Source of the DNA: Psychrobacillus faecigallinarum
GTDB taxonomy: Bacteria > Bacillota > Bacilli > Bacillales_A > Planococcaceae
Length of the DNA stretch: 64,000 nt
Assembly (NCBI RefSeq): GCF_014836595.1
Contig: NZ_JACSQO010000002.1
Span: 186,001 to 250,000 of the forward strand
Direction: 5' to 3'
Shown here: in pieces, positions 37,592 to 47,454 of the stretch
Position numbering within the stretch: position 1 is the first letter of the stretch
Layout: each line of letters opens with the position of its first letter
The notes under the pieces: generated by a model
Told to the model about the DNA's origin: nothing
What the model saw: only the letters and a program-made list of their open reading frames with translations
Databases searched by the model: none
Made by a program: the position numbers and the translations under genes

Positions 37592-37756
37592 GGAAAAGAA
37601 AGTAAATGCTTTCTTTTCCAATTATTTATCTAACTGCTACTGCCTTGTCCTGCGTGGTCAAATGGATAAAAGCTATGATAATTGTGTAACCGCTTTCTCG
37701 CTTTCTCCCTTTTGCATGTCAGGGCAGGCACAAGCGCTAATATTTTTCTTGTTTTA

Positions 37757-37789
37757 TGAATTGAATTGTCATTCATTTTTATCTATAAT
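37757..37789 (+). promoter_or_regulatory. lcfA promoter with FadR box
   Basis: TTGAAT (37761-37766), 17 bp, TATAAT (37784-37789). The overlapping segment ending TCATTCA at 37775 matches the Bacillus FadR operator TGAATGAMTANTCATTCA at 14 of 18 positions and covers the -35, so FadR binding would block polymerase until acyl-CoA releases it. The rest of the 37592-37839 gap shows nothing else. Confidence 0.65.
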
Positions 37790-37839
37790 AAAAAATAGGA
37801 ATATTCACTCTATTAAAATCGTACAAAGGGGGCAAACAA

Positions 37840-39537
37840 ATGATTGAAAAACCATGGCTTTCTCACTATCCGCCGGAAGTTCCACACACACTTGACTATG
37901 AATCTATTCCCGTCCAAGAGTATCTTACGAGAGCGTACAAGAAATTTCCAACGAAGATAGCTATACATTTCATGGGGAGAGATGTAACTTACAAAGAGCT
38001 ATATGAATCATCAATGAAGTTTGCGAATTATTTGCAGTCATTAGGTCTGCAAAGTGGCGAAAGAGTAGCAATCATGCTACCGAACTGTCCACAAGGGGTT
38101 ATAGGTTATTACGGGATTCTGTATGCTGGAGGTATTGTCGTTCAAACAAATCCTCTATACACCGAACGTGAGGTAGCTTATCAATTAAAGGATTCAGGAG
38201 CTAAAATTATTTTGGCTATGGACATTCTTTACCCTCGAATAACTAAGGTTATTAAAGAAACAAATTTGGAAAACTTAATTATTACAGGGATTAAGGATTA
38301 CTTACCTTTTCCTAAAAACCTCATTTATCCTTTTATTCAGAAGAAGCAATATGGATTTAGTGTAAAAGTAGAGCATCGGGGGATGAACCATCTTTTTACT
38401 GAAATTATGAAGGTTGGAAAGATGGATTCGATTTCTTTACCATTTGATTTTAATGAAGATATAGCTCTTCTACAATACACAGGGGGTACGACTGGCTTCC
38501 CTAAAGGAGTTATGCTCACACATAAAAATTTGATTGCAAACGCTTCGATGTGCCGTGCTTGGCTGCATGAATGTCGTGAAGGTGAAGAGTCAATTTTAGG
38601 AATTTTACCTTTCTTTCACGTGTATGGAATGACTACTGTTATGATTTTCTCTGTTATGCAAGGAAATCGTATGGTATTATTACCTAAGTTTGATGTAGAA
38701 ACTGCTTTAAAAACAATTGATAAACAAAAACCTACATTGTTTCCTGGTGCACCAACTATGTATATAGGGATTTTAAATCATCCAGATGTAAAAAAATATG
38801 ATTTATCCTCTATCGTAGCTTGTTTAAGTGGCTCGGCACCTCTACCAGCAGAAGTTCAGGAAAAATTTGAAAAAGTTACGGGTGGAAGACTGGTAGAAGG
38901 CTATGGCTTAACTGAAACTTCTCCAGTAACACATGCTAATTTAATCTATAGTGCAGATCGAGTAAAAGGTTCCATCGGTGTTCCTTGGCCTGATACGGAA
39001 GCAACTATTTTTGGACCAGAATCCACGGACCCATTAACTTATGGTGAAATAGGAGAAATCGCTGTAAAGGGACCACAAGTAATGAAAGGCTATTGGAATC
39101 GTCAAGAGGATACTGATATGACGATGAGAGATGGTTGGTTGCTAACAGGTGATTTAGGGTACATGGATGAAAACGGTTTCTTTTATATTGTAGACCGTAA
39201 AAAAGATCTTATTATTGCTGGTGGTTATAATATTTATCCTCGTGATGTGGAGGAGGTTCTTTACGAACATCCTGCAGTACAGGAATGTGTAGTTGCGGGT
39301 GTACCTGATCCATATCGTGGCGAGACTGTAAAAGCCTATATAGTTGTAAAAGAGGGAATGACTGCAACTGAGGAAGAGCTTAATACACATTGTCGCGAAA
39401 ATCTCGCATCATTTAAAGTTCCAAGGATTTATGAATTTAGAAAAGAGCTTCCAAAAACAGCTATCGGAAAAATATTAAGAAGAAACCTGATAGACGAAGA
39501 AAGAGAAAAATTGAAGCAGGTGGCAGTACAGAGTTAA
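37840..39537 (+). CDS. lcfA: long-chain fatty-acid-CoA ligase
   Basis: Activates fatty acids to acyl-CoA with ATP, at the membrane. The 565-residue ANL-superfamily enzyme shows QYTGGTTGFPKGVMLTHKN (P-loop), EGYGLTETSPV, GDLGYMDENGFFYIVDRKKD (A8 hinge with the adenylate-binding Asp) and the C-terminal Lys in LPKTAIGKILRR. AAAGGGGG precedes the ATG. First gene of the FadR-controlled beta-oxidation series. Confidence 0.95.
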   Translation: MIEKPWLSHYPPEVPHTLDYESIPVQEYLTRAYKKFPTKIAIHFMGRDVTYKELYESSMKFANYLQSLGLQSGERVAIMLPNCPQGVIGYYGILYAGGIVVQTNPLYTEREVAYQLKDSGAKIILAMDILYPRITKVIKETNLENLIITGIKDYLPFPKNLIYPFIQKKQYGFSVKVEHRGMNHLFTEIMKVGKMDSISLPFDFNEDIALLQYTGGTTGFPKGVMLTHKNLIANASMCRAWLHECREGEESILGILPFFHVYGMTTVMIFSVMQGNRMVLLPKFDVETALKTIDKQKPTLFPGAPTMYIGILNHPDVKKYDLSSIVACLSGSAPLPAEVQEKFEKVTGGRLVEGYGLTETSPVTHANLIYSADRVKGSIGVPWPDTEATIFGPESTDPLTYGEIGEIAVKGPQVMKGYWNRQEDTDMTMRDGWLLTGDLGYMDENGFFYIVDRKKDLIIAGGYNIYPRDVEEVLYEHPAVQECVVAGVPDPYRGETVKAYIVVKEGMTATEEELNTHCRENLASFKVPRIYEFRKELPKTAIGKILRRNLIDEEREKLKQVAVQS

Positions 39538-39544
39538 TTGTTTA

Positions 39545-39573
39545 TTGACAATATAAAAAATTGAATATAAAAT
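39545..39573 (+). promoter_or_regulatory. promoter of fadR-fadB-etfBA
   Basis: TTGACA (39545-39550), 17 bp, TAAAAT (39568-39573), immediately upstream of a FadR box. Confidence 0.75.
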
Positions 39574-39580
39574 AAAAATA

Positions 39581-39598
39581 TGAATGAATCATCATTCA
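39581..39598. promoter_or_regulatory. FadR operator (autoregulatory)
   Basis: TGAATGAATCATCATTCA differs from the FadR consensus TGAATGAMTANTCATTCA at one position. It lies over the predicted transcription start of fadR. Confidence 0.85.
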
Positions 39599-39625
39599 TA
39601 TTTTTATTTTTTGGTGGTGAATTCA

Positions 39626-40207
39626 TTGAAGAAAGACAAACCTAAGTATAAGCAAATTATTGACGCTGCAATCATTGTTATAGCAGAGAATGGATACCAT
39701 CAGTCTCAGGTTTCTAAAATAGCTAAACAAGCTGGTGTGGCAGATGGAACAATCTATTTGTACTTCAAAAACAAGGAAGATATTTTAATATCGGTTTTTG
39801 AAGAAAAAATGGAAGTTTTTGCGGATAACTTGAAGGAAATTTTAAAAGAGAATATCAGTGCTTCTGATAAGTTGTATAAAATGATCGAAAATCATTTTAA
39901 GGTGCTTGCTAGTAATAGGCATCTAGCAACTGTAACTCAATTGGAGCTACGTCAATCTAACCTAGCGTTACGTTTGCGAATAAATGCTATCTTAAAAAAT
40001 TATTTGACATTACTCGACACTATCTTAAAAGAAGGTATTGAAAACGAGGAATTCGAAAATTCTGTAGATATTCGCTTAGCAAGACAAATGGTTTTTGGTA
40101 CAATTGATGAGACGACTACTTCCTGGGTGATGAATGAGTATAAATATGACTTAGTCGGACTAACAGAAAAAGTACATCGTCTATTACTAAAAGGTATAAC
40201 AACCTAA
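39626..40207 (+). CDS. fadR: fatty-acid degradation repressor FadR (TetR family)
   Basis: TetR repressor of beta-oxidation genes, released by long-chain acyl-CoA. The HTH is in IIVIAENGYHQSQVSKIAKQ with GVADGTIYLYFKNKEDIL, nearly identical to B. subtilis FadR. An in-frame ATG at 39584 lies inside the operator and before the ribosome site; GGTGGTGA (39613-39620) serves the TTG at 39626, giving MKKDKPKYKQIIDAA, so 193 residues. Heads the fadB-etfB-etfA run. Confidence 0.94.
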   Translation: MKKDKPKYKQIIDAAIIVIAENGYHQSQVSKIAKQAGVADGTIYLYFKNKEDILISVFEEKMEVFADNLKEILKENISASDKLYKMIENHFKVLASNRHLATVTQLELRQSNLALRLRINAILKNYLTLLDTILKEGIENEEFENSVDIRLARQMVFGTIDETTTSWVMNEYKYDLVGLTEKVHRLLLKGITT

Positions 40208-40222
40208 AAGGGATGTGGGTAG

Positions 40223-40996
40223 ATGGAGTTTTTGTCATGGAATGTCGAAAATCATGTAGCAACCGTTACACTGAATCGTCCTCCTGCAAATGCATTAGCT
40301 AGGGGTGTTATTTTAGAGGTTAATAGCTTGCTAGATGAGGTGGAGCACGATGAAAATGTTCGTGTTATCCTTCTCAAAGGGGAAGGTCGATTCTTTTCTG
40401 CAGGAGCAGACATTAAAGAATTTACCACTGTGACTTCTGGAGAGGAGTTCTCGAAGCTAGCTTCTAGCGGACAAACTATATTCGAAAGAGTCGAAACATT
40501 TCCAAAACCGGTGATTGCAGCCATTCATGGTGCAGCACTTGGTGGGGGACTTGAGTTGGCCATGAGCTGTCATATTCGATTGGTCGCTGAAAATGCTAAA
40601 CTTGGTTTGCCAGAGCTACAGTTAGGTTTAATACCTGGCTTCGCTGGTACCCAACGCCTTCCACGATATGTAGGGTTTGCTAAGGCGGCAGAAATGCTAC
40701 TAACAAGTGAACCAATCAGTGGAAAGGATGCGGCAGCATTTGGGCTAGCTAATCATGCTTACCCAGAGGAAGAATTGTTTGAAAAAGCAGGGGAGCTAGC
40801 AAACAAAATTGCTACGAAAAGCCCTGTTGCCGTGAAGGCTGCTTTGGAAATGCTTCAATTTGTGAAGACTTCATCTTATCATGAAGGGGTAAAAGCAGAA
40901 GCAAACGCTTTTGGAACAGTATTTGTTTCAGAGGATGCCAAAGAAGGTATTTCAGCATTTATTGAAAAAAGACAGCCTGTCTTTAAAGGTAAATAA
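40223..40996 (+). CDS. fadB: enoyl-CoA hydratase
   Basis: Second step of beta-oxidation. The 257-residue crotonase-fold protein has [13 protein letters not shown] (oxyanion hole), [18 protein letters not shown] (second oxyanion Gly and one catalytic region) and [20 protein letters not shown] (second catalytic Glu). GGGATGTGGG precedes the ATG, 15 bp after fadR. Confidence 0.93.
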   Translation: MEFLSWNVENHVATVTLNRPPANALARGVILEVNSLLDEVEHDENVRVILLKGEGRFFSAGADIKEFTTVTSGEEFSKLASSGQTIFERVETFPKPVIAAIHGAALGGGLELAMSCHIRLVAENAKLGLPELQLGLIPGFAGTQRLPRYVGFAKAAEMLLTSEPISGKDAAAFGLANHAYPEEELFEKAGELANKIATKSPVAVKAALEMLQFVKTSSYHEGVKAEANAFGTVFVSEDAKEGISAFIEKRQPVFKGK

Positions 40997-41017
40997 CAAT
41001 ATTGGGAGGACTTCAAC

Positions 41018-41791
41018 ATGAATATTTATGTTCTAGTTAAACGCACGTTCGATACAGAGGAGAAAATTGTTGTAAGTGGTGGAAAAATTCAAGAGGATGG
41101 TGCTGAGTTCATCATCAACCCATACGATGAGTATGCAATCGAGGAAGCTATCCAAGTTCGCGACGCACACGGTGGTGAAGTTACAGTCATTACAATGGGT
41201 GGCGAGGATGCTGAAAAGCAACTACGTACAGCTTTAGCAATGGGTGCTGACAAAGCAGTTCTGATCAATACAGAAGATGATGTTGAAGAAATGGACCAAT
41301 TCACAGCGGCTCATATAATTTCCGAATACTTAAAAGACAAGGATGTAGATTTAATCTTAGCTGGAAACGTTGCGATCGATGGCGGTTCAGGTCAAGTTGG
41401 ACCACGCGTTGCAGAATTATTAGGTATAAACTATGTAACTACTATTACTAACCTAGAAATCGATGGAACAACTGCTACGATCAAACGTGACGTTGAAGGG
41501 GACACAGAAATTTTAGAAGCATCTTTACCTCTTTTAGTTACTGCACAGCAAGGTTTAAACGAGCCACGCTATCCTTCTTTACCGGGAATAATGAAGGCTA
41601 AGAAAAAACCTTTAGAAGAACTAGAATTAGATGACCTTGATATTGATGAAGATGACATAGAGGCAAAAACAGAAACAATAGAAATTTACTTACCTCCTAA
41701 AAAGGAAGCTGGAAAAGTTTTAGAGGGAGAACTAGCTGATCAAGTAAAAGAGTTAGTGAGCCTACTTCATTCAGAAGCGAAAGTAGTATAA
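41018..41791 (+). CDS. etfB: electron transfer flavoprotein beta subunit
   Basis: Carries electrons from acyl-CoA dehydrogenase to the respiratory chain with EtfA. The 257-residue sequence holds the AMP-binding segment GNVAIDGGSGQVGPRVAELLG and the family signature ending KAKKKPLEEL. GGGAGGAC precedes the ATG. Co-transcribed with fadB (21 bp). Confidence 0.95.
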   Translation: MNIYVLVKRTFDTEEKIVVSGGKIQEDGAEFIINPYDEYAIEEAIQVRDAHGGEVTVITMGGEDAEKQLRTALAMGADKAVLINTEDDVEEMDQFTAAHIISEYLKDKDVDLILAGNVAIDGGSGQVGPRVAELLGINYVTTITNLEIDGTTATIKRDVEGDTEILEASLPLLVTAQQGLNEPRYPSLPGIMKAKKKPLEELELDDLDIDEDDIEAKTETIEIYLPPKKEAGKVLEGELADQVKELVSLLHSEAKVV

Positions 41792-41878
41792 CTTTTACGG
41801 TTAAGTTTCTAGTAATCTATGAACTATCTTGTTAAGTAAAGAGGGTTCGAATCATTTATTAAATGGGAGGAACAAATC

Positions 41879-42856
41879 ATGTCTAAAAAAGTATTAGTTT
41901 TAGGGGAAGCACGTGAAGGTGCACTTCGTAATGTATCATATGAATCAATCGCTGCAGCAAAGCAAATTTCTGACGGTGGGGAAGTAGTAGCAGTATTACT
42001 AGGAGATGCAGTTCAAGATTTAGCTGCTGAGCTAGGAAAATACGGTGCAGACCGTGTGATTACTGTAGAACATCCACACTTGAAACAATATACTTCTGAT
42101 GGCTATGGTCAAGCTTTTATGGCTGTAATCGATCAAGAAAACCCAGAAGCAATTGTATTTGGTCATACAGCTCTTGGAAAAGATCTATCTCCTAAAATCG
42201 CTAGTAAATTACAAATCGGTCTAATTTCCGATGTAACAGCTATCGAAGGAGAAGGGGAAGATGCAGTATATATTCGTCCAATCTATTCTGGTAAAGCCTT
42301 TGAAAAAGTTAAAGTTAAAGAAGGTATTAAGTTCATCACAATTCGTCCAAACAACATCGCACCACTTGTAAAAGACGATAGCAAATCTTGTGACGTTTCT
42401 TCTCTATCAGTTGACGTCACAAACCTACGCACAATCATTAAAGAAGTAGTACGTAAATCTACGGAAGGCGTAGACTTATCAGAGGCGAAGGTTGTAATTG
42501 CGGGTGGACGTGGAGTGAAGAGTGAGGAAGGATTTGCACCATTAAAAGAGCTTGCGAACGTGTTAGGTGGAGCAGTTGGAGCTTCTCGTGGAGCTTGTGA
42601 TGCTGACTACTGTGATTATTCACTACAAATCGGCCAAACTGGTAAGGTTGTAACTCCTGACCTTTATATCGCGGCTGGTATTTCTGGAGCAATTCAGCAT
42701 TTAGCAGGTATGTCTAACTCTAAAATTATTGTGGCGATTAACAAGGATCCAGAAGCTAATATCTTTAAAGTCGCTGATTATGGTATTGTCGGAGACTTGT
42801 TTGAAGTTATCCCGATGCTAACAGAAGAATTCAAAAAACTTAAAGTGAATGCATAA
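41879..42856 (+). CDS. etfA: electron transfer flavoprotein alpha subunit
   Basis: FAD-carrying partner of EtfB, 325 residues. VIAGGRGVKSEEGFAPLKEL and the C-terminal QIGQTGKVVTPDLYIAAGIS with GAIQHLAGM are the FAD-domain signatures. 87 bp separate it from etfB with no terminator; GGGAGG precedes the ATG. Confidence 0.96.
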   Translation: MSKKVLVLGEAREGALRNVSYESIAAAKQISDGGEVVAVLLGDAVQDLAAELGKYGADRVITVEHPHLKQYTSDGYGQAFMAVIDQENPEAIVFGHTALGKDLSPKIASKLQIGLISDVTAIEGEGEDAVYIRPIYSGKAFEKVKVKEGIKFITIRPNNIAPLVKDDSKSCDVSSLSVDVTNLRTIIKEVVRKSTEGVDLSEAKVVIAGGRGVKSEEGFAPLKELANVLGGAVGASRGACDADYCDYSLQIGQTGKVVTPDLYIAAGISGAIQHLAGMSNSKIIVAINKDPEANIFKVADYGIVGDLFEVIPMLTEEFKKLKVNA

Positions 42857-42862
42857 AAAATG

Positions 42863-42889
42863 CTCGGCTCTTTAAGGGCCGAGTTTTTG
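42863..42889 (+). terminator. terminator of the fad/etf operon
   Basis: CTCGGCTC / GGGCCGAG hairpin with a short loop and TTTTT. Confidence 0.9.
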
Positions 42890-42946
42890 TGTGAATAAAT
42901 GAAATTTACGTGTGTAAGCTAAATTGTAGATGAAGCATTTTTTGTC

Positions 42947-42955
42947 TGCTATAAT
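42947..42955 (+). promoter_or_regulatory. extended -10 promoter of trxA
   Basis: TGCTATAAT, an extended -10 (TGnTATAAT), 32 bp before the trxA start; no strong -35 at 17 bp. Confidence 0.65.
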
Positions 42956-42986
42956 CTATTTAGAGTTAATAAAGGAGGAATTATAT

Positions 42987-43301
42987 ATGGCAATTGTTCA
43001 TGGAACAGATCAAACCTTCTCACAAGAAGTTGAAAAAGGATTAGTATTAGTAGATTTTTGGGCAACATGGTGCGGACCTTGTAAAATGATTGCTCCAGTT
43101 CTAGAAGAAATGGATGCTGAAATGAGCGAGAAAGTTAAAATCGTTAAAGTTGACGTAGATGAGAACCAAGCGACTGCAAGTCAATTCGGTATCATGTCAA
43201 TCCCAACATTAGTGTTATTTAAAGATGGTCAGCCAGTAGACAAAGCTGTTGGTTTCCAACCAAAAGAAGCACTAGTTCAATTCGTTGAGAAAAACGCATA
43301 A
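42987..43301 (+). CDS. trxA: thioredoxin
   Basis: General cytoplasmic disulfide reductant, 104 residues, active site WCGPCK in [15 protein letters not shown] and cis-Pro in MSIPTLVLF. An in-frame ATG at 42930 is upstream of the promoter -10 and is rejected; AAAGGAGG precedes the ATG at 42987. Confidence 0.97.
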   Translation: MAIVHGTDQTFSQEVEKGLVLVDFWATWCGPCKMIAPVLEEMDAEMSEKVKIVKVDVDENQATASQFGIMSIPTLVLFKDGQPVDKAVGFQPKEALVQFVEKNA

Positions 43302-43305
43302 TAAT

Positions 43306-43338
43306 AAAAACCGGGTCCTCTAAGGCGCCCGGTTTTTT
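43306..43338 (+). terminator. terminator after trxA
   Basis: AAAAACCGGG / CCCGGTTTTTTT with a 12-nt loop. Confidence 0.88.
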
Positions 43339-43353
43339 TAAACAGGTGATGAG

Positions 43354-45144
43354 ATGAACGAACTAATTCAACAGAAATGTGCAATCCTACCAGATCAACC
43401 GGGCTGTTATTTGATGAAGGATCGGCAAGGCACTATTATATATGTAGGAAAAGCAAAAGTATTAAAAAATCGTGTAAGATCTTATTTTACCGGTTCACAT
43501 GATGGAAAAACTCAAAGATTAGTACAAGAGATAGTGGACTTTGAATATATCGTTACATCGTCTGAGCTAGAGGCATTGATTTTGGAGCTCCATTTGATCA
43601 AAAAGCATGATCCAAAATACAATATCATGCTCAAGGACGATAAGACGTACCCATATATAAAAATTACAGGGGAAAAGAACCCAAAGCTAATTATTACAAG
43701 ACAAGTAAAAAAGGACAAAGGGAAATATTTTGGACCCTATCCAAACTCCCATTCTGCCCATGAAACGAAAAAGCTGCTAGATAGACTATATCCATTAAGA
43801 AAGTGTCAAAAGCTACCTAGTCAAGTTTGTCTTTACTATCATATTGGTCAATGCTTAGCTCCATGTGTAAAGGAAATTGATGAACCAACATACACAGAAA
43901 TAATTCACGAAATCTCTAGTTTCCTTAATGGCGGACATGGTAAGGTCAAGAAAGAACTGACTGAAAAAATGAACGCTGCAGCGGAACAGCTTGAGTTTGA
44001 ACGAGCTAAAGAATACCGCGATCAAATTGCCCACATTGATCAAGTTATGGAAAAACAAAAAATGACGATGAATGATTTCACGAACCGTGATATTTTTGGA
44101 TATTCAGTAGACAAAGGGTGGATGTGCGTCCAAGTCTTTTTTGTGCGTCAAGGTAAACTGATAGAAAGAGATGTGTCTCTATTCCCGATGTATCGTGACC
44201 CGGAGGAAGAGTTTCTTACGTTTCTAGGCCAGTTTTATGCCAAACCTGAACACATCAAGCCAAAGGAAATATTCGTCCCAAATACTACCGATTTGGATTT
44301 GGCGTCTGAGCTGCTGCAAATGAAGGTCATTATTCCACAAAAGGGAGCAAAAAAGAACTTAGTAGATCTGGCTCAAAAAAATGCTTCAATTGCACTGAAA
44401 GAAAAATTTCACTTAATCGAACGTCAAGAGGAGCGGACAATTGGGGCTGTAGAGGAATTAGGTCAGTTGATGGGAATTAGCATGCCAAGCAGAATCGAAG
44501 CATTTGATAATTCACATATCCATGGGACAGATGCAGTTTCAGCCATGGTAGTTTTTGTTGATGGCAGAGCATATAAAAAAGATTATCGTAAATATAAAAC
44601 TAGAACAGCAGCCAAGCATGATGACTACGGAGCGATGCGCGAGGTTGTTCGAAGAAGATACACAAGAGTCCTAAAAGAAAGACTGCCACTTCCTGACCTT
44701 ATCATTATTGATGGTGGTAAAGGACAAATCGAGGCTGCTCGCGAAATTATTGAGGATGAATTGGGCTTAGATATACCTATTGCAGGACTAGCCAAGGATA
44801 CGAAACACCAAACTTCTTCTTTGCTGTATGGTGATCCCTTAATGATTATACCTATGAAGCGGACTAGCGAGGCATTCTATTTATTACAAAGGATTCAAGA
44901 TGAGGTCCATCGTTTTGCTATCACATTCCATCGTCAACAAAGAGGGAAGCATACGATTGCTTCTTCATTAGATGGAATAGAAGGAATCGGACCAAAGCGA
45001 AAAAAACTACTACTCAAGCATTTTGGCTCCGTTAAACGAATGCAAGCTGCATCTAGGGAAGAGTTAATCGAATCTGGGCTTCCTAGTAAATTGGCAGATA
45101 ATCTAATCGCTCATTTTCAGAAAAATTTATTGTCTTCTGAATAA
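43354..45144 (+). CDS. uvrC: excinuclease ABC subunit C
   Basis: Makes both incisions in nucleotide-excision repair. Domains in the 596-residue protein: GIY-YIG nuclease ([19 protein letters not shown], about 16-34), a Cys-rich element ([21 protein letters not shown] split over residues 150-170), UVR motif near 205-235 ([13 protein letters not shown]), RNase H-like nuclease ([20 protein letters not shown]) and tandem HhH at the end ([18 protein letters not shown]). AGGTGATGAG precedes the ATG. Confidence 0.96.
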   Translation: MNELIQQKCAILPDQPGCYLMKDRQGTIIYVGKAKVLKNRVRSYFTGSHDGKTQRLVQEIVDFEYIVTSSELEALILELHLIKKHDPKYNIMLKDDKTYPYIKITGEKNPKLIITRQVKKDKGKYFGPYPNSHSAHETKKLLDRLYPLRKCQKLPSQVCLYYHIGQCLAPCVKEIDEPTYTEIIHEISSFLNGGHGKVKKELTEKMNAAAEQLEFERAKEYRDQIAHIDQVMEKQKMTMNDFTNRDIFGYSVDKGWMCVQVFFVRQGKLIERDVSLFPMYRDPEEEFLTFLGQFYAKPEHIKPKEIFVPNTTDLDLASELLQMKVIIPQKGAKKNLVDLAQKNASIALKEKFHLIERQEERTIGAVEELGQLMGISMPSRIEAFDNSHIHGTDAVSAMVVFVDGRAYKKDYRKYKTRTAAKHDDYGAMREVVRRRYTRVLKERLPLPDLIIIDGGKGQIEAAREIIEDELGLDIPIAGLAKDTKHQTSSLLYGDPLMIIPMKRTSEAFYLLQRIQDEVHRFAITFHRQQRGKHTIASSLDGIEGIGPKRKKLLLKHFGSVKRMQAASREELIESGLPSKLADNLIAHFQKNLLSSE

Positions 45145-45184
45145 TCTTATGTTATCTTTAAAACAATTTAATATTCACTATTCA

Positions 45185-45430
45185 AACAGTGAAGATAGAG
45201 GTGCGAATTGCAATAGTACTAATCAAGAGGATGAAAGATCCATTGAGGGATTAGGAAAGGGTTGTTCGCCGAAATATAGAAGAGCTTTTCCTTTTCTATG
45301 TTGGTTCTGTATTTAAGAGATGCAGGATTGTCAGAATATATATTCTGGAGGGCTATCTCACATGGGCAATTGTTTTTTGACCGTGTATGAGAAGAGTTAG
45401 CTTTCCGCAATCTTGTGGAAAGCTTTTTTT
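45185..45430 (+). promoter_or_regulatory. lysine riboswitch (L-box) with terminator, upstream of lysC
   Basis: The class hallmark GATAGAGGTGCGAA (45194-45207), AGTA, GAGGATGAAAGATC, GGAAAGG-TTGTTCGCCGAA and the late GGAGGGCTATCTC (closing P1 with GATAGAG) are in the normal order. The expression platform ends in AGCTTTCC ... GGAAAGCT plus eight T (45399-45430). Lysine binding stabilises the terminator and stops lysC transcription. Confidence 0.93.
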
Positions 45431-45467
45431 ATTGTATCCCGACAGAGACAAAAGGGGAGATAGGTTA

Positions 45468-46688
45468 ATGAGTAAAATTGTTATGAAATTTGGCGGAACT
45501 TCTGTAGGCACTCTCGACAAAATAACGAATGTCGCAAAAAGGATTCAAAATGAAAAAGAAAAAGGCCACGATATTGTAGTAGTTGTTTCTGCAATGGGTA
45601 AAACAACTGATGATTTAAATTTGTTGGCAAGTAAAATCACCGATAGTCCTGTAAAAAGAGAGATGGATATGTTGTTGTCAACAGGGGAACAAGTGACGAT
45701 GTCCTTGCTTGCAATACAATTGAACTCACTTGGTGTGGAAGCCCTATCTCTCACAGGTTGGCAAGCAGGCATCCAAACAGACGATGTACATAGAAATGCG
45801 AAGATCAGTCAACTAGATGGCAACAAGATAAATGAATTTCTTGAAGGAAACAAAGTAGTAATTGTTGCAGGATTTCAAGGGATTTCTTTGACGGGGGAAA
45901 TCACTACCTTAGGAAGAGGAGGATCAGATACTACTGCCGTTGCTGTTGCAGCTGCGATAGATGCAGAAATATGTGATATTTACACAGACGTAGATGGGAT
46001 CTATACTTCAGATCCTCGTTATGTACTAGATGCTAGAAAACTAGAGCAGTTGGAATATGATGAGATGTTAGAGTTAGCCAATTTAGGCGCTGGAGTGTTG
46101 CACCCCCGAGCAGTGGAGTTTGCTAAAAATTATAAAATACCACTTAGAGTACGATCAAGCTATGAAGAAACAGAAGGAACAATTTTAAAGGAGGAAGTAG
46201 ATGTGGAAAATAATTTAGTAGTACGTGGGGTAGCGTTTGAATCAGATATAGTACGTTTGACTATAGAGTATGAAGTGCCTTTTAATGGTTCGCTAGCTTC
46301 CATTTTCACTACACTTGCTAATAATAATATAGACGTTGACATTATTGTCCAATCAATCGTTGAGGGAATGAAGCCTACAGTTTCGTTCTCTATCAAAAAG
46401 GAATCACTCTCAGAAGCAATTGAGGTTTTAGAAACAAATAAAAAAACTTTAGGTTTTACTTTTGCTGATTTTGAGGTTGGCCTAGCTAAAGTATCGATAG
46501 TAGGATCAGGAATGGTATCTAATCCAGGTGTTGCGGCCCAAATGTTTGACCGTCTTAGTAAGGAGAACATACCTGTCAAAATGGTAAGCACCTCAGAGAT
46601 TAAAGTTTCTGTAGTAGTACCTCAGGGGAATATGATCCAAGCTGCTAATGCCCTGCATAATGAATTTGAATTGGCTATCAGCCGATAA
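45468..46688 (+). CDS. lysC: lysine-sensitive aspartate kinase
   Basis: Phosphorylates aspartate at the head of the lysine/diaminopimelate pathway. The 406-residue protein has KFGGTSVG, the kinase core (TLGRGGSDTTAVAVA, DVDGIYTSDPR) to about residue 240 and two ACT regulatory domains after. A start at 45387 would lie inside the riboswitch terminator; the ATG at 45468 has GGGGAGATAGG upstream. Like B. subtilis aspartokinase II, the gene appears to encode a separate beta subunit from an internal start (see 46187-46205). Confidence 0.94.
   Translation: MSKIVMKFGGTSVGTLDKITNVAKRIQNEKEKGHDIVVVVSAMGKTTDDLNLLASKITDSPVKREMDMLLSTGEQVTMSLLAIQLNSLGVEALSLTGWQAGIQTDDVHRNAKISQLDGNKINEFLEGNKVVIVAGFQGISLTGEITTLGRGGSDTTAVAVAAAIDAEICDIYTDVDGIYTSDPRYVLDARKLEQLEYDEMLELANLGAGVLHPRAVEFAKNYKIPLRVRSSYEETEGTILKEEVDVENNLVVRGVAFESDIVRLTIEYEVPFNGSLASIFTTLANNNIDVDIIVQSIVEGMKPTVSFSIKKESLSEAIEVLETNKKTLGFTFADFEVGLAKVSIVGSGMVSNPGVAAQMFDRLSKENIPVKMVSTSEIKVSVVVPQGNMIQAANALHNEFELAISR
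46187..46205 (+). promoter_or_regulatory. lysC: internal ribosome site and GTG start for aspartokinase beta subunit
   Basis: Inside lysC, AAAGGAGG (46187-46194) lies 8 nt before an in-frame GTG (46203), the ideal Bacillus spacing. Translation from there gives a 161-residue product MENNLVVRGVAFE... consisting only of the ACT domains, matching the known alpha2-beta2 architecture of Bacillus aspartokinase II. Confidence 0.8.
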
Positions 46689-46698
46689 TTCTATATTT

Positions 46699-46735
46699 AA
46701 AGAGGATTGTCGTTTTACCTACAATCCTCTTTTTT
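46699..46735 (+). terminator. terminator after lysC
   Basis: AAAGAGGATTGT / ACAATCCTCTTT with a 10-nt loop and T run; also positioned between convergent lysC and yslB. Confidence 0.85.
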
Positions 46736-46749
46736 GTATACATGCTGTT

Positions 46750-47163
46750 TTATCGCGAACTCTTTAAATCCCATTTTATATGAAAAGTGACCATTCCAGT
46801 TTTTTTGACAAGCTCATCATAGCACTCGGTCTCATAGCCGCCGATTTTTTGCTGCTGCTCCGCAAGAAAACCTGCCTCTAGTCTATGACTTCTGTTAATC
46901 CCACTTTGAGGCAAATTAAAGGTTTCTAATATGTAATGAGCCGAATCCTTCGAAGTTTTTTCTAATTCAAGCTTTCCCCAACCAGCTTCTTGGAAGAAAG
47001 AGATGGCTTCTTCCATTGAATAGAGAGGAAATTTACGAGCGAGGTCTTTACCTGCCCAGTATAAAATATCTTTTTCATGTTTTCCGAGAATAGAAGCAAG
47101 CACGTGATCTCTTATTATTTCGTATCCAAAGGAAGTTACATGTGAATGTTCTTTTTCATTCAA
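46750..47163 (-). CDS. yslB: DUF2507 protein YslB
   Basis: A 137-residue cytoplasmic protein of DUF2507 (V4R-like fold), function unknown. Markers: SFGYEIIRDHVLASILGKHE, ILYWAGKDLARKFPL, FFQEAGWGKLEL and SHRLEAGFLAEQQQ. It lies between lysC and sdhC as yslB does in B. subtilis. Confidence 0.88.
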   Translation of the reverse strand: MNEKEHSHVTSFGYEIIRDHVLASILGKHEKDILYWAGKDLARKFPLYSMEEAISFFQEAGWGKLELEKTSKDSAHYILETFNLPQSGINRSHRLEAGFLAEQQQKIGGYETECYDELVKKTGMVTFHIKWDLKSSR

Positions 47164-47318
47164 GTAGCAACCCTTCTTTCTAAAAGAAAATGTAAATAAA
47201 AAACTATGAATCTATTTTAACATAAAATTTTTCTCGGGGATGGAATACTTTGTGAAAAGTTAATCTAATCATTATAGGGAAATGTGTCTGAAAGATGAAT
47301 AAAATAAAGAAACATACC

Positions 47319-47347
47319 TTGACGCTCCAAAATGATGAGAGTACAAT
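47319..47347 (+). promoter_or_regulatory. sigma-A promoter of sdhCAB
   Basis: TTGACG (47319-47324), 17 bp, TACAAT (47342-47347), leaving a leader of about 100 nt before sdhC in which I see no known regulatory RNA. Confidence 0.8.
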
Positions 47348-47454
47348 GGATATGTCATAAATTCGTAACAAGAAGGTGTGAACATGTGATGATTTATTGT
47401 TCTATTACAATAATTTAATCATCGCTAATTGGAAATCTGAGGGGGGTTACTGTT

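Noticed and set aside
37662-37847. 61-codon frame before lcfA
   Set aside because: Overlaps the lcfA promoter and FadR box, lacks a ribosome site and overlaps the lcfA start.
46160-46591. 143-codon minus-strand frame
   Set aside because: Antisense shadow of lysC ACT domains, no family resemblance or ribosome site.
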